DNA of 64,000 nt from Hellea balneolensis DSM 19091. Lineage in GTDB: Bacteria; Pseudomonadota; Alphaproteobacteria; Caulobacterales; Maricaulaceae. The translations under genes were made by a program, and so were the position numbers. The stretch lies in assembly GCF_000428525.1 (NCBI RefSeq), contig NZ_AUAC01000002.1:496001-560000 (forward strand), written 5' to 3'. The notes under the pieces were generated by a model, which made no database searches, had not been told where the DNA came from, and saw only the letters and a list, made by a program, of their open reading frames with translations. This document shows positions 51,318-60,295 of this stretch, piece after piece (positions within the stretch are counted from its first letter, which is position 1; each line of letters opens with the position of its first letter).

Positions 51318-53103
51318 TCGCGTCAAGAAAAGCTTCGCCATAGCGCTGAAACTTTGTATCTCCCACACCAGAGACATCCAGCATTTCTTCGCGAGTTGTC
51401 GGTGTCTTGGACACCATATCCATCAATGTTGCATCTGAGAAAACCACAAAGGCCGGCTTTCCGATTTCTCTCGAAAACTCCATACGTAGTGACTTGAGTT
51501 TAGCAAGTAAGCTTTGCTCATCGGGACTCAAAGCGGTCTCTTCAAGAGCCTTGCGGGCTTTGCGTGAGGATTTAGCTGCACGTCTTGTCGCGAGGTCTTT
51601 GCACTTAAATTTGGCTTGCCCTGCCAAAATATCGAGCGCCCCAGCCTCCAATGTCAGAGCGCCATAGCGAGAAATATCCATTGAGATAATGCCCGACGCG
51701 ACGGCCTGACGGATAAGCGCTTGCATGTAAGGTTTTGCATAGTCACGGCCCTTGCCGAAGGCATCCAGACTGTCATGTGAGAATTGCACGATACGGTCAG
51801 TCGTCTCTCCTCGCGCCACTGCGATAACATGGGTCGTACCAAAACGCTGGCCCGTTTGTGAGATAGCTGAGAAGAGCGCTTTAGCAGGTTCCGTCGCGTC
51901 AATCATTTCAGGGGGACTGATACAGTTATCACAATTCCCGCAAGGTCCTTGGCTCTCACCAAAATAATTCAAGAGCACCCGACGCCGGCACCCTGAGCTT
52001 TCCGCATAGCCCAGCAGCGCATCAAGACGTTTGTGCTCGCGCATTTGATGGTCACTATCCGAGCCATCATCGCTTATAAACTGGCGTCGCATCCGAATGT
52101 CATCTAGCCCATAAAGTAGCGCCGTAACAGCGGGTTGTCCGTCACGCCCCGCGCGGCCAATTTCCTGATAAAAGGCTTCAAGGCTTCCAGGGATATTCAT
52201 GTGATAGACAAATCGAATATCAGGTTTATCAATGCCCATGCCAAAGGCAATTGTCGCGACCATGACAACGCCCTCTTCGGCCATGAAGCGTTCCTGATTT
52301 TCAAAACGCGTCTCGCTCGGCATACCCGCATGATAAGGCAAAGCTTTGTAACCCGCCGCCTCTAAAACGCCTGCAAACTTCTCTGTGTTCTTACGAGAGA
52401 GGCAATAAACAATCCCCGATTGCCCTTCTGTCGTTTTCATAAATTCAAGCAATTGCTGCGAGCGGTTACGAAGAGGCGAGACGGCAAGAGATAAATTGGG
52501 TCGGTCAAACCCTTGCACGATCGTTTTGCCCTGTCCGCCAAAGAGTTTGCCCGCGATATCCTCACGAGTTAGTTCATCCGCCGTTGCGGTAAAAGCCGCG
52601 ACACGGGCATCAGGAAATAAGTCTTTTAGCCGCTGTAAGTCTGCATATTCAGGCCTAAAGGCGGGGCCCCATTTCGACACACAATGCGCTTCATCGACAA
52701 CAAACATAGATGGATTAAGCGCTTTCATCGCTGAGAGCATTCGGCCCGTCATAAGTCGTTCCGGCGACATATAGAGAAGCTTCGCCCCTCCATGGGTCAC
52801 CGATTGCCATTCTGCTATATTCTCCTCACGCGATTGCCCAGAATGAAGGCACCCGACCTTAACACCGTTCATACGTAACCCTGCGACTTGGTTATCCATC
52901 AAGGCAACGAGGGGTGATATAACAATTGTCGGACGGTCAAATAGTAGCGCCGGAATTTGATAGCAAAGCGATTTTCCCGCGCCGGTCGGCATAACCGCGA
53001 GGACGGACTGTCCATCCATCAAAGCGTCAATGACACCTTTTTGACCAGGCCGAAATCCGGGGAAGCCAAAGGTATTCTGAATTATCGACTCAGGCGTGGA
53101 CAT
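51304..53103 (-). CDS. recQ: ATP-dependent DNA helicase RecQ
   Basis: RecQ unwinds DNA 3'-5' in recombination and repair. From the ATG at 53103 it has 599 residues; an upstream TTG is unlikely. Motif 0 and I appear in FPGFRPGQKGVID and PTGAGKSLCYQ, motif II as VDEAHCVSKWG, motif III AFTATAD, motif VI QEIGRAGRDG. The zinc site is CRRRVLLNYFGE plus CGNCDNC, and an HRDC domain lies at the C-terminus (about 520-595). Cytoplasmic. Divergent from the ABC exporter gene. Confidence 0.96.
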   Translation of the reverse strand: MSTPESIIQNTFGFPGFRPGQKGVIDALMDGQSVLAVMPTGAGKSLCYQIPALLFDRPTIVISPLVALMDNQVAGLRMNGVKVGCLHSGQSREENIAEWQSVTHGGAKLLYMSPERLMTGRMLSAMKALNPSMFVVDEAHCVSKWGPAFRPEYADLQRLKDLFPDARVAAFTATADELTREDIAGKLFGGQGKTIVQGFDRPNLSLAVSPLRNRSQQLLEFMKTTEGQSGIVYCLSRKNTEKFAGVLEAAGYKALPYHAGMPSETRFENQERFMAEEGVVMVATIAFGMGIDKPDIRFVYHMNIPGSLEAFYQEIGRAGRDGQPAVTALLYGLDDIRMRRQFISDDGSDSDHQMREHKRLDALLGYAESSGCRRRVLLNYFGESQGPCGNCDNCISPPEMIDATEPAKALFSAISQTGQRFGTTHVIAVARGETTDRIVQFSHDSLDAFGKGRDYAKPYMQALIRQAVASGIISMDISRYGALTLEAGALDILAGQAKFKCKDLATRRAAKSSRKARKALEETALSPDEQSLLAKLKSLRMEFSREIGKPAFVVFSDATLMDMVSKTPTTREEMLDVSGVGDTKFQRYGEAFLDAIRTA

Positions 53104-53156
53104 GTCACATGTCGTGGCCTTGCGCGAAGCAAATTGCAACGGTAAGAGCCGCGACT

Positions 53157-55052
53157 ATGGTTGATAATTATGATGAGAGCCGTTCTTCCGGTGCCGCCTT
53201 GGCCGCAACGATAGAGGAAGATAAGGACAAGCGCGGCAAAGCCCGCACGGTAAAGCCACTACGCCAGCTCTGGCCATTTATTGCGCGATATAAGCTTATC
53301 GTATTTGCCTTTTTTATCTTTTTAGTTTTGGCCGCGGCTATGCAGCTCTCTATTGGACTTGCGGTGAAGGTCATTACAGATTGCGGTTTTGTTGACGAGA
53401 CGAAAACAGTTGCTGATTACTGCACCAAATTTGCTGTTGGCGATCAAAGCGATATGGGCTCCTATTTTAAATTTGCGATACTCATTGGCATAGGGGCCGC
53501 TGTTTTTGGAGCCTTGCGCTTTTATTTTATTAGCATTTTAGGGCAACGCGTTATCGCCGATATTCGCAAAGCAGTTTATGATAAGCTAACACGTCTATCT
53601 CCTGAGTTCTTTGAGCGGGTTCATACCGGAGAAGTTCTCTCGCGGCTCACAACAGATACAACACTTATCGAAAGCGTGATTGGCTCTTCTGTCTCTTTCG
53701 CTATTCGGTCCATCGCGACAGGCATCGGTTCATTGATCATTATGTTTTTCATAAGCTGGAAACTTACTTTGTTGGTGATGTGTATCGGCCCTGCGATTAT
53801 CTTGCCGACGGTAATTATCGGAAAACGTATCCGAACCTTATCCCGTTCTAGCCAAGATAATTTGGCAACAGCGTCCTCTCGTGCGGGCGAAAGTCTAGGC
53901 GCCATTCAAACGGTTCAAGCCTTTACGCGTGAGGAGAAAGAACGTCGTGATTTCTCCAATGCCGTTGAAAATACTTATATCGCGCATCGTAAACGCATTG
54001 GCGTACGAAGCCTCATGACGCTTATTATATTTGGCCTTGGTATGACAGGCATGGTCGGTGTTTTCTGGTATGGTGCGCAAGAAGTCCAAAACTTCCGAGC
54101 CTCTGGCGGAAATACCGGCATGACAAGCGGTGATATTTTCGCCTTTGGTATTTATGCTTTTAGTGTTGTGTCAGGCGTTGGGTTCCTTACAGGCACATGG
54201 ACAGAGCTTTTGCGAGCTTCTGGAGCTACGGAACGGGTTATGGAGCTCTTGGCTGAAGAGCCTGATATTACGGCACCTGAAAACCCTGCTAAGCTTGCGA
54301 ATGCTGAAGGCGCAATTGAATTTGAAAATGTGAATTTCATCTATCCCTCCCGCCCTACAGAACAAACGCTTCGGGATATCAGTTTTAAAATAAATCCAGG
54401 CGAAACTGTTGCGCTTGTCGGGCCGTCGGGCGCAGGCAAATCAACTATTTTTCAAGTGCTTTTACGTTTCTATGATACGCAATCAGGTCTTGTCACAATT
54501 GACGACGTCACGATTACGGCGCTCTCTCCTCAAGACCTTCGTCGGCAATTTGCGATTGTTCAGCAAAACACTCCGCTATTCTCAGGGTCCGCAATGGAAA
54601 ATATTCGCTATGGCCGAGAAGGTGCATCTGATGCAGATGTAGTTGCTGCCGCCAAAGCAGCTTTTGCTCACGATTTTATTGAAAGATTACCCGAAGGTTA
54701 TGACACGGATTTAGGCGAGTCGGCTGTGACCTTATCGGGCGGCCAACGCCAACGTCTTGCAATTGCACGGGCCATCCTACGTGATGCCCCCGTTCTTTTA
54801 CTAGATGAAGCGACAAGCGCTTTGGACGCGGAGAGCGAACGCGCAGTTCAGCAAGCTTTCGAAGAAATGTCCAAGTCCAAAACAACGCTCGTCATCGCTC
54901 ACCGCTTGGCGACTGTTCTGAAAGCTGACCGCATCATCGTTATGGATGAAGGCCGTGTTGTTGAAACAGGAACGCACAATGAGCTTTTAAAAAATAAAGG
55001 CCTTTACGCGCGGTTGGCAAACCTTCAATTTGACGGAACCGCCACGCGGTAA
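53157..55052 (+). CDS. ABC exporter (MsbA/ATM1-like half transporter)
   Basis: The 631-residue protein (start at ATG 53157, after GGTAAGAG; an earlier in-frame ATG at 53109 is also possible) has an N-terminal type 1 exporter membrane domain with about six helices (about 55-345) and a C-terminal ATPase domain. Walker A is GPSGAGKST, the signature LSGGQRQRLA, Walker B VLLLDEATSALD, and the H-loop VIAHRLAT. It should work as a homodimer moving lipid, peptide or a small molecule across the inner membrane; the substrate cannot be told. Its last 28 bases overlap the SOUL gene on the other strand. Confidence 0.92.
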   Translation: MVDNYDESRSSGAALAATIEEDKDKRGKARTVKPLRQLWPFIARYKLIVFAFFIFLVLAAAMQLSIGLAVKVITDCGFVDETKTVADYCTKFAVGDQSDMGSYFKFAILIGIGAAVFGALRFYFISILGQRVIADIRKAVYDKLTRLSPEFFERVHTGEVLSRLTTDTTLIESVIGSSVSFAIRSIATGIGSLIIMFFISWKLTLLVMCIGPAIILPTVIIGKRIRTLSRSSQDNLATASSRAGESLGAIQTVQAFTREEKERRDFSNAVENTYIAHRKRIGVRSLMTLIIFGLGMTGMVGVFWYGAQEVQNFRASGGNTGMTSGDIFAFGIYAFSVVSGVGFLTGTWTELLRASGATERVMELLAEEPDITAPENPAKLANAEGAIEFENVNFIYPSRPTEQTLRDISFKINPGETVALVGPSGAGKSTIFQVLLRFYDTQSGLVTIDDVTITALSPQDLRRQFAIVQQNTPLFSGSAMENIRYGREGASDADVVAAAKAAFAHDFIERLPEGYDTDLGESAVTLSGGQRQRLAIARAILRDAPVLLLDEATSALDAESERAVQQAFEEMSKSKTTLVIAHRLATVLKADRIIVMDEGRVVETGTHNELLKNKGLYARLANLQFDGTATR

Positions 55053-55672
55053 TGGACTTCGTTTCGCCTGAACATCGGCGGCACAATAGGCGGATTATAA
55101 AAAGCATATTCGGGCAGCCCAGAGACTACTAAACCTTGTTCTTTAACGAATCTGTCTAACCTGGACCGCTGCTTTTTTAAGTTTTTCATCGTACCGCGCC
55201 CTGAAAAGCGAATGCTAACCGTGCAGTAAGGCTCGGTTTTAAAAATGCGAATTTCATCATCCGTAGGACGCGGAAGTGTTTCCATCGAGTATTCAGATGG
55301 CATCATAAAATTCACGACCCATTGGCCGTTCTGGTCGGATGTTTGCATGACGGGGGCGGTCATAGCAATACTCTCGCTTTTCGGCTCAACAGTTTCTTGA
55401 GGGGTTTGGGTCACCGGCGAGGTCATAGCGATTTTGGCATTAGGCTGATTATCCCCAAAAATGAAAGCAGCTAATTTACGAAACCCTCGGTTTGCCGCTT
55501 GGTCTCGGTCACCCGTGACTTTGACTTCAGCGAGTAACATTTCAGGATAATCACGAATTTCAAATTTTCCTTCAGACATCACAACGGTGTAATCTGGCTT
55601 TTCAATAGCCACGGATTGGCCTCCAAGCGTCAAGCTGAGCACAAAAATAAGAGCGGCAAAAATATATCGCAT
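55025..55672 (-). CDS. SOUL-family heme-binding-like protein, exported
   Basis: From the ATG at 55672 (GGAG upstream) it has 215 residues. A signal peptide ends near SVAIE. The remainder follows the SOUL/HBP pattern: YTVVMSEGKFEIRDYPEMLLAEV, AANRGFRKLAAFIFGDNQ, two IAMT(S/A)PV motifs, and late VHYRVAVP. In some relatives such proteins bind heme; the key residues vary, so binding is not certain. It is expected in the periplasm. The 3' end overlaps the convergent ABC exporter gene. Confidence 0.9.
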   Translation of the reverse strand: MRYIFAALIFVLSLTLGGQSVAIEKPDYTVVMSEGKFEIRDYPEMLLAEVKVTGDRDQAANRGFRKLAAFIFGDNQPNAKIAMTSPVTQTPQETVEPKSESIAMTAPVMQTSDQNGQWVVNFMMPSEYSMETLPRPTDDEIRIFKTEPYCTVSIRFSGRGTMKNLKKQRSRLDRFVKEQGLVVSGLPEYAFYNPPIVPPMFRRNEVHYRVAVPSN

Positions 55673-55719
55673 AGTGCGTCTCCATATTTTCAATACGACA
55701 GAGACAGACCTTTAGCTTT

Positions 55720-56772
55720 TTAAAAATGCAGTCCCTTTGCAGTAGTTCTTACGCGCGCAAGGAAATCATTGGAGGTCATATAAAGCGTATACCCGTCATC
55801 ACCGAATGCGCAGTTGGCTATGGCTGTACCCGTGCGAATTAGACCTAAGCGCTCCCCTGCGGGGGAGAGAATAAGGACGCCGCCCGGCCCTGTCGCATAG
55901 AGATTTCCTTTTTGATCAACCGTCATTCCATCTGGCAGACCTGGCTCTCCTGCTTTGACGTCCGCCGTGACATTTAAGATTTCTTTGCGCTCATCAGGCA
56001 TGCCATTTTCATCGAGATTATAGGCCATCCATTTGGCGTCATCGGGGTCGGAATTGGCCACATAAAGCGTGCGCTCATCAGGCGAAAGAGCGATACCATT
56101 TGGACGCGTCAGCCTGTTATCGACCAAAGCCAGCGCCCCATCTGGATAGAGGGCATAAACACCATTAAAACTGATCTCTTTCGCCTCAGACTTATCTTGA
56201 TCGGAAAGGCCATAAGGCGGATCCGTGAAATAGATAATCCCTGTCTTGGAAAGGACCGCATCATTCGGTGAGTTAAAGCGCTTACCTTCAAAACGCTCTG
56301 CTAAAACGGTTTTAGCTTGCGTTTCCACATTCAATTTATAGAGCGTACGGTTTCCATGATCGGGCACAATAATATGTGTATCATCAAAAGGGTATAGCCC
56401 GTTGGCGCCCTGTGAACTCGTATAATCAGGTTTTGGATCTGGATGTCCAGAGGGGCTCATCCATGTCGTAATGCCCTCCCCCTCTTTAAATTTATGAATC
56501 GTGTTACCGGGCACATCGGTGAAAAGAAGATAATCACCGCCTTTGATCCAAACAGGTCCTTCGGACCACATAAATGAACCACCCAATTTTTCAATTTTGG
56601 CGTCTTTTGAAATCAAGCTTTCATCATTGAGTTCAACGGAGCCAACTGTTTCATAGGTTTCGTATCCCAATGAAAGTGTTTTTTTGACCACTTGCTCGAG
56701 ACCTTTATCAATGATCTTTTCGCAGCCAGATAAAAATAAAGTAGTCAACAAAATGAGTGCGGGAGTTTTCAT
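55720..56772 (-). CDS. SMP-30/gluconolactonase-like lipoprotein
   Basis: The 350-residue protein has a lipobox LSGC with Cys17. The six-bladed propeller of SMP-30 proteins follows: EGPVWIKGGDYLLFTDV (metal Glu), NGLYPFDDTHIIVPDHGNRTLY, FNSPNDAV (Asn/Asp), and GLPDGMTVDQKGNLYATGPGG (Asp). These are the metal and lactone site residues, so it is probably a periplasmic sugar lactonase. It starts directly before the glk stop, the last gene of the zwf operon, suggesting it hydrolyses gluconolactone outside the cytoplasm. Confidence 0.9.
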   Translation of the reverse strand: MKTPALILLTTLFLSGCEKIIDKGLEQVVKKTLSLGYETYETVGSVELNDESLISKDAKIEKLGGSFMWSEGPVWIKGGDYLLFTDVPGNTIHKFKEGEGITTWMSPSGHPDPKPDYTSSQGANGLYPFDDTHIIVPDHGNRTLYKLNVETQAKTVLAERFEGKRFNSPNDAVLSKTGIIYFTDPPYGLSDQDKSEAKEISFNGVYALYPDGALALVDNRLTRPNGIALSPDERTLYVANSDPDDAKWMAYNLDENGMPDERKEILNVTADVKAGEPGLPDGMTVDQKGNLYATGPGGVLILSPAGERLGLIRTGTAIANCAFGDDGYTLYMTSNDFLARVRTTAKGLHF

Positions 56773-57729
56773 CTAATGCTCCAAGACCATTGCTGCGGCG
56801 CCGTAAAGTGCGACGAAATGGGCTTTCATCAAGCGAACAGGAATGTCTTGAATAAACCAGCTGCCATGGCCCCGCTGCCTAAAACGTTGAATAAAATTAG
56901 ACTCTTCAAAAAACGGGGAAATATGACGCGTGACACCTCCCGCCAAAACTACGCCTCCGACCGCGCCCATTGTAAAAGCCGTGTTTCCGGCGAAAGTCGC
57001 TAGAATATCGCAAAACATCACAACTGATTTTCGGGCAATTGACTTGGGATTGGCCTCTGCAGCGGCCACAACTTCGTCTTCACGCACGCATATTAAGGGC
57101 TCTCCGGCAATATCACAAAGCGCCATGTAAAGACGAAATAAGCCTGGGCCTGAGATTAGCGTTTCCGCTGACACATAACCCTGTTTCTTAAGCCAGTAAG
57201 ACAGAACCTCAATTTCAATATCATTTTGCGGTGCGAAAGCCGTATGCCCACCCTCAGTCGGGATGATGAGCGGCGGACGTCCCGGCAAGATACAAGACAC
57301 ACCCAGACCCGTTCCCGGCCCCATAACGGCGACTGGTTTATTGTAATTGACCTTACCAGGAATAAGCGTGTCAAACCCGTCATCAGGAATAACAGTTGCG
57401 CCATTGGCCATAGCCACAAAGTCGTTCAGAACGATGGCTTCTTTAAACCCAAATGTTTTGATGAGGTTTTCTTCAGAGACAATCCAATCAACATTGGTCA
57501 TGCGGATTTCATCATCAAATTTTGGTCCGGCAAAGGCAAATGCCGCGCGTTGTGGCTTTGCGCTTTGATGCTCCAAATATTCCGTCACAACATCATTAAA
57601 ATGCTTATAGTCTTTAACCGCAAAGCGTTCAGAATGATGAAGCTCTATGGTTCCCAGAGAATTACGCTCAGCCAAAGCAAGGCGGCAATTCGTGCCACCC
57701 ACATCTCCGACTAGCGTAGAAGTGCTCAT
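56773..57729 (-). CDS. glk: glucokinase
   Basis: Glk phosphorylates glucose with ATP. The ATG overlaps the edd stop (TAATG), giving 318 residues. ATP-binding GDVGGTNCRLAL lies at the N-terminus; the sugar site has DWIVSEENLIKTFGF, VLNDFVAMA with the base Asp, GPGTGLGVS, and TEGGHTAF; a later AGGVTRH binds ATP. It belongs to the bacterial Glk (group A) family. It is the fourth gene of zwf-pgl-edd-glk, so it feeds the Entner-Doudoroff pathway. A second glucokinase lies at 63081. Confidence 0.95.
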   Translation of the reverse strand: MSTSTLVGDVGGTNCRLALAERNSLGTIELHHSERFAVKDYKHFNDVVTEYLEHQSAKPQRAAFAFAGPKFDDEIRMTNVDWIVSEENLIKTFGFKEAIVLNDFVAMANGATVIPDDGFDTLIPGKVNYNKPVAVMGPGTGLGVSCILPGRPPLIIPTEGGHTAFAPQNDIEIEVLSYWLKKQGYVSAETLISGPGLFRLYMALCDIAGEPLICVREDEVVAAAEANPKSIARKSVVMFCDILATFAGNTAFTMGAVGGVVLAGGVTRHISPFFEESNFIQRFRQRGHGSWFIQDIPVRLMKAHFVALYGAAAMVLEH

Positions 57730-59573
57730 TATACCATCCACTCAGGACGGCCCAGTACAGAGGCTCCAGCTTCCGAATTATCGGCTTGTCCGCGCAATGG
57801 CGCAAACATATTCATGCCCAGCGCATCAAGGTTTTGAACTTTTGGCGCATCGGCTAATGGCCTTGAAAGCCAATTTGGATCTGAAACGACATTTACAGTC
57901 TCAGCCGCTGGGTCAACGCGCACGATATCTCCATTTTGGATCTTGGCGATATTCCCGCCTGCAAGGGCTTCGGGATGCATATGTATGGCCGCAGGAACTT
58001 TCCCTGATGCGCCTGACATGCGGCCATCCGTCACCATTGCAATCTTAAAGCCTTTATCCTGCAAAGACCCCATAATGGGCGTGAGTTTATGAAGTTCCGG
58101 CATGCCATTAGCGCGCGGGCCTTGGAATCGCAAAACAACCACAAAGTCTTTCTCAAGCTCCCCGGCTTTATGCATATCAATCAAAGCATTCTGGTCATCG
58201 ATAACAATCGCAGGGGCTTCGACGAGCCAGTTCTCACGCTTGACCGCAGAGACTTTCATGACTGAGCGTCCGATATTTCCTTCTAACAGCCTTAAACCTC
58301 CATCAGGACGGAAAGGTTTATCCACCGAAGTCAGAATGTCTGTATCAAGGCTCTCTTTTGGGCCTTCTTTGAATAAAACAGTGTCCGCTTCGGCATGTGC
58401 GTTTTTAAGAGGCTCCCGCGTATATTCTATCAAGCCCTCGCCGCCTGCAACAGTCGTGACATCAGTATGAACAAGACCCGCATCTATTAACTGGCCCACA
58501 AGATAAGCCATCCCCCCCGCTGCGTGGAAGTGATTCACATCCGCAATACCATTTGGATAAATACGGCAGATAAGCGGCACAGCGTGTGAGATGTCCGAGA
58601 AATCATCCCAGTTGATGATAATCCCAGCTGCCGCCGCAATAGCCGCCATATGTATTGTTAGATTTGTCGATCCGCCCGTGGCCATTAATCCGACAAGGCC
58701 ATTAACAATGGCTTTTTCATCAATGATGTGACCCGCGGGTGTAAATTCATCACCCAGATTTGTCATCTGGACCGCACGGCGTGTTGTTTGAGCCGTGATC
58801 GCATCACGCAGTGGTGTGTTTGGATGAACGAAAGAGGCTCCAGGCAATTGCATACCCATGATTTCCATCAGCATTTGATTTGAATTGGCTGTCCCATAAA
58901 ATGTACATGTACCCGGAGCATGATAAGATGCGGCTTCGACTTTCAAAAGTTCATCACGTCCGACTTTCCCCTCGGCATAGAGTTGACGCACTTTAGCTTT
59001 TTCAGGATTTGGAATGCCCGACGGCATCGGCCCTGCGGGGGCAAAAATTTGCGGAATATAACCATAACGCAGAGCGCCAATCATAAGTCCGGGAACAATT
59101 TTATCGCAAACGCCTAAATGAATGACGGAGTCAAACATATCATGGGAAAGCGCAATTGCTGTGGAATAAGCTATGATATCCCGTGAAAACAGCGAGAGCT
59201 CCATGCCATCTTGACCTTGAGTGACACCGTCACACATGGCGGGAACGCCGCCTGCGACTTGTGCGGTTGCCCCGTTTCTACGGGCGGCATGTTTGATAAG
59301 GTCGGGATATGTGGCAAAAGGCTGATGCGCAGACAGCATGTCATTATAAGCTGTTACAATTCCAACATTAGCCCATTTCGCGCCCAAAAGTTCCGTCTTT
59401 TCTAGCACCGGACAAGCTGCGGTCGCGTGGGCAACGTTACCTTCTGACAGGCGTTTACGGCGCGGTCCGGGCCGAATATTTGATTGTACCGCCGCAAGAT
59501 AGGCTTTGCGCGACGCAGCAGAGCGCTTTTGAATGCGGGCTGTGACTTTTTCGATTGTGGAATTCATAGACAT
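57729..59573 (-). CDS. edd: 6-phosphogluconate dehydratase
   Basis: Edd makes KDPG from 6-phosphogluconate. It has 614 residues from the ATG chosen (MSMNST); another ATG fifteen bases upstream overlaps pgl and a third is six bases later, nearest to the E. coli start. The Fe-S cluster block MCDGVTQGQDGMELSLFSRD, the CDKIVPGLMIGA motif, and GTCTFYGTANSNQMLMEIMG are all family hallmarks, with cysteines for the [4Fe-4S] site. It is cytoplasmic and oxygen sensitive. The eda aldolase gene is not in the window. Confidence 0.96.
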   Translation of the reverse strand: MSMNSTIEKVTARIQKRSAASRKAYLAAVQSNIRPGPRRKRLSEGNVAHATAACPVLEKTELLGAKWANVGIVTAYNDMLSAHQPFATYPDLIKHAARRNGATAQVAGGVPAMCDGVTQGQDGMELSLFSRDIIAYSTAIALSHDMFDSVIHLGVCDKIVPGLMIGALRYGYIPQIFAPAGPMPSGIPNPEKAKVRQLYAEGKVGRDELLKVEAASYHAPGTCTFYGTANSNQMLMEIMGMQLPGASFVHPNTPLRDAITAQTTRRAVQMTNLGDEFTPAGHIIDEKAIVNGLVGLMATGGSTNLTIHMAAIAAAAGIIINWDDFSDISHAVPLICRIYPNGIADVNHFHAAGGMAYLVGQLIDAGLVHTDVTTVAGGEGLIEYTREPLKNAHAEADTVLFKEGPKESLDTDILTSVDKPFRPDGGLRLLEGNIGRSVMKVSAVKRENWLVEAPAIVIDDQNALIDMHKAGELEKDFVVVLRFQGPRANGMPELHKLTPIMGSLQDKGFKIAMVTDGRMSGASGKVPAAIHMHPEALAGGNIAKIQNGDIVRVDPAAETVNVVSDPNWLSRPLADAPKVQNLDALGMNMFAPLRGQADNSEAGASVLGRPEWMV

Positions 59574-59577
59574 CGGT

Positions 59578-60294
59578 TTAGCTCTCATCCGTCATTACAG
59601 TCAGGCGCTCACCCGCAGCGCGAAGTGCTTTGACAGGCGCTTCATAGACCGACTTATGTGCGCTGTCTTTAAACACATTTGATTTTTCTGCGCCTGGTAT
59701 CATCAGAATGATTTGCTTTGACGCCATTACAGCTGACAGTGTTAAAGTGATACGCTCAGGATGATCCCCCGCGACAGGGCATCCCGCCGCGTCGATTGCA
59801 ATGACAGTATTTGGATTCTGAATATCCAAAGCCTCTTCCAGTCCTTTGGAATTAGGAAACCATGACGCCGTATGTCCGTCGAGTCCCATACCCATCACGC
59901 ACACATCAAAAGGCTTCGCGATAGAGGCCAGTTTTTCTTCAGCCTCACTCACGCCTTCTGCCGGCTTCGCCGCACCCGTTTTGAGGCCGATAAAGGTCGC
60001 GGCTTTCGCTTTTCCCTTAAAAAGGCTCTCATCCAAAAAAGTCTCGTTTGACCCCGGCTTTCCACGCTCAATCCAGCGGTCATCCACGAGCCCAATCGTA
60101 ACCTTATTCCAAGGCAAATCCATTTGCGTCAGTGCCAAATAGACCGGCTTCGGGCTTGATCCGCCTGACAACATTAGGCTCGCATGTCCCTTTACCGTCA
60201 CAGCAGAGTTTACAGCCCTAGCGATTTGATCCGCGGCATTCGTCACCATCTTTTCACGAGAGGTAAAATTCTTATAAGCAAATCTGCTCGACAT
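59578..60294 (-). CDS. pgl: 6-phosphogluconolactonase
   Basis: Pgl hydrolyses 6-phosphogluconolactone. From the ATG that lies one base after the zwf stop region it has 238 residues (upstream in-frame ATGs lie in zwf). It shows the DevB-type SGGSSPKPVYLAL, VTIGLVDDRWI, and MGMGLDGHTASWFP motifs, the last two carrying the active-site Asp/His. It overlaps or touches edd downstream. Cytoplasmic. Confidence 0.95.
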   Translation of the reverse strand: MSSRFAYKNFTSREKMVTNAADQIARAVNSAVTVKGHASLMLSGGSSPKPVYLALTQMDLPWNKVTIGLVDDRWIERGKPGSNETFLDESLFKGKAKAATFIGLKTGAAKPAEGVSEAEEKLASIAKPFDVCVMGMGLDGHTASWFPNSKGLEEALDIQNPNTVIAIDAAGCPVAGDHPERITLTLSAVMASKQIILMIPGAEKSNVFKDSAHKSVYEAPVKALRAAGERLTVMTDES

Positions 60295-60295
60295 C

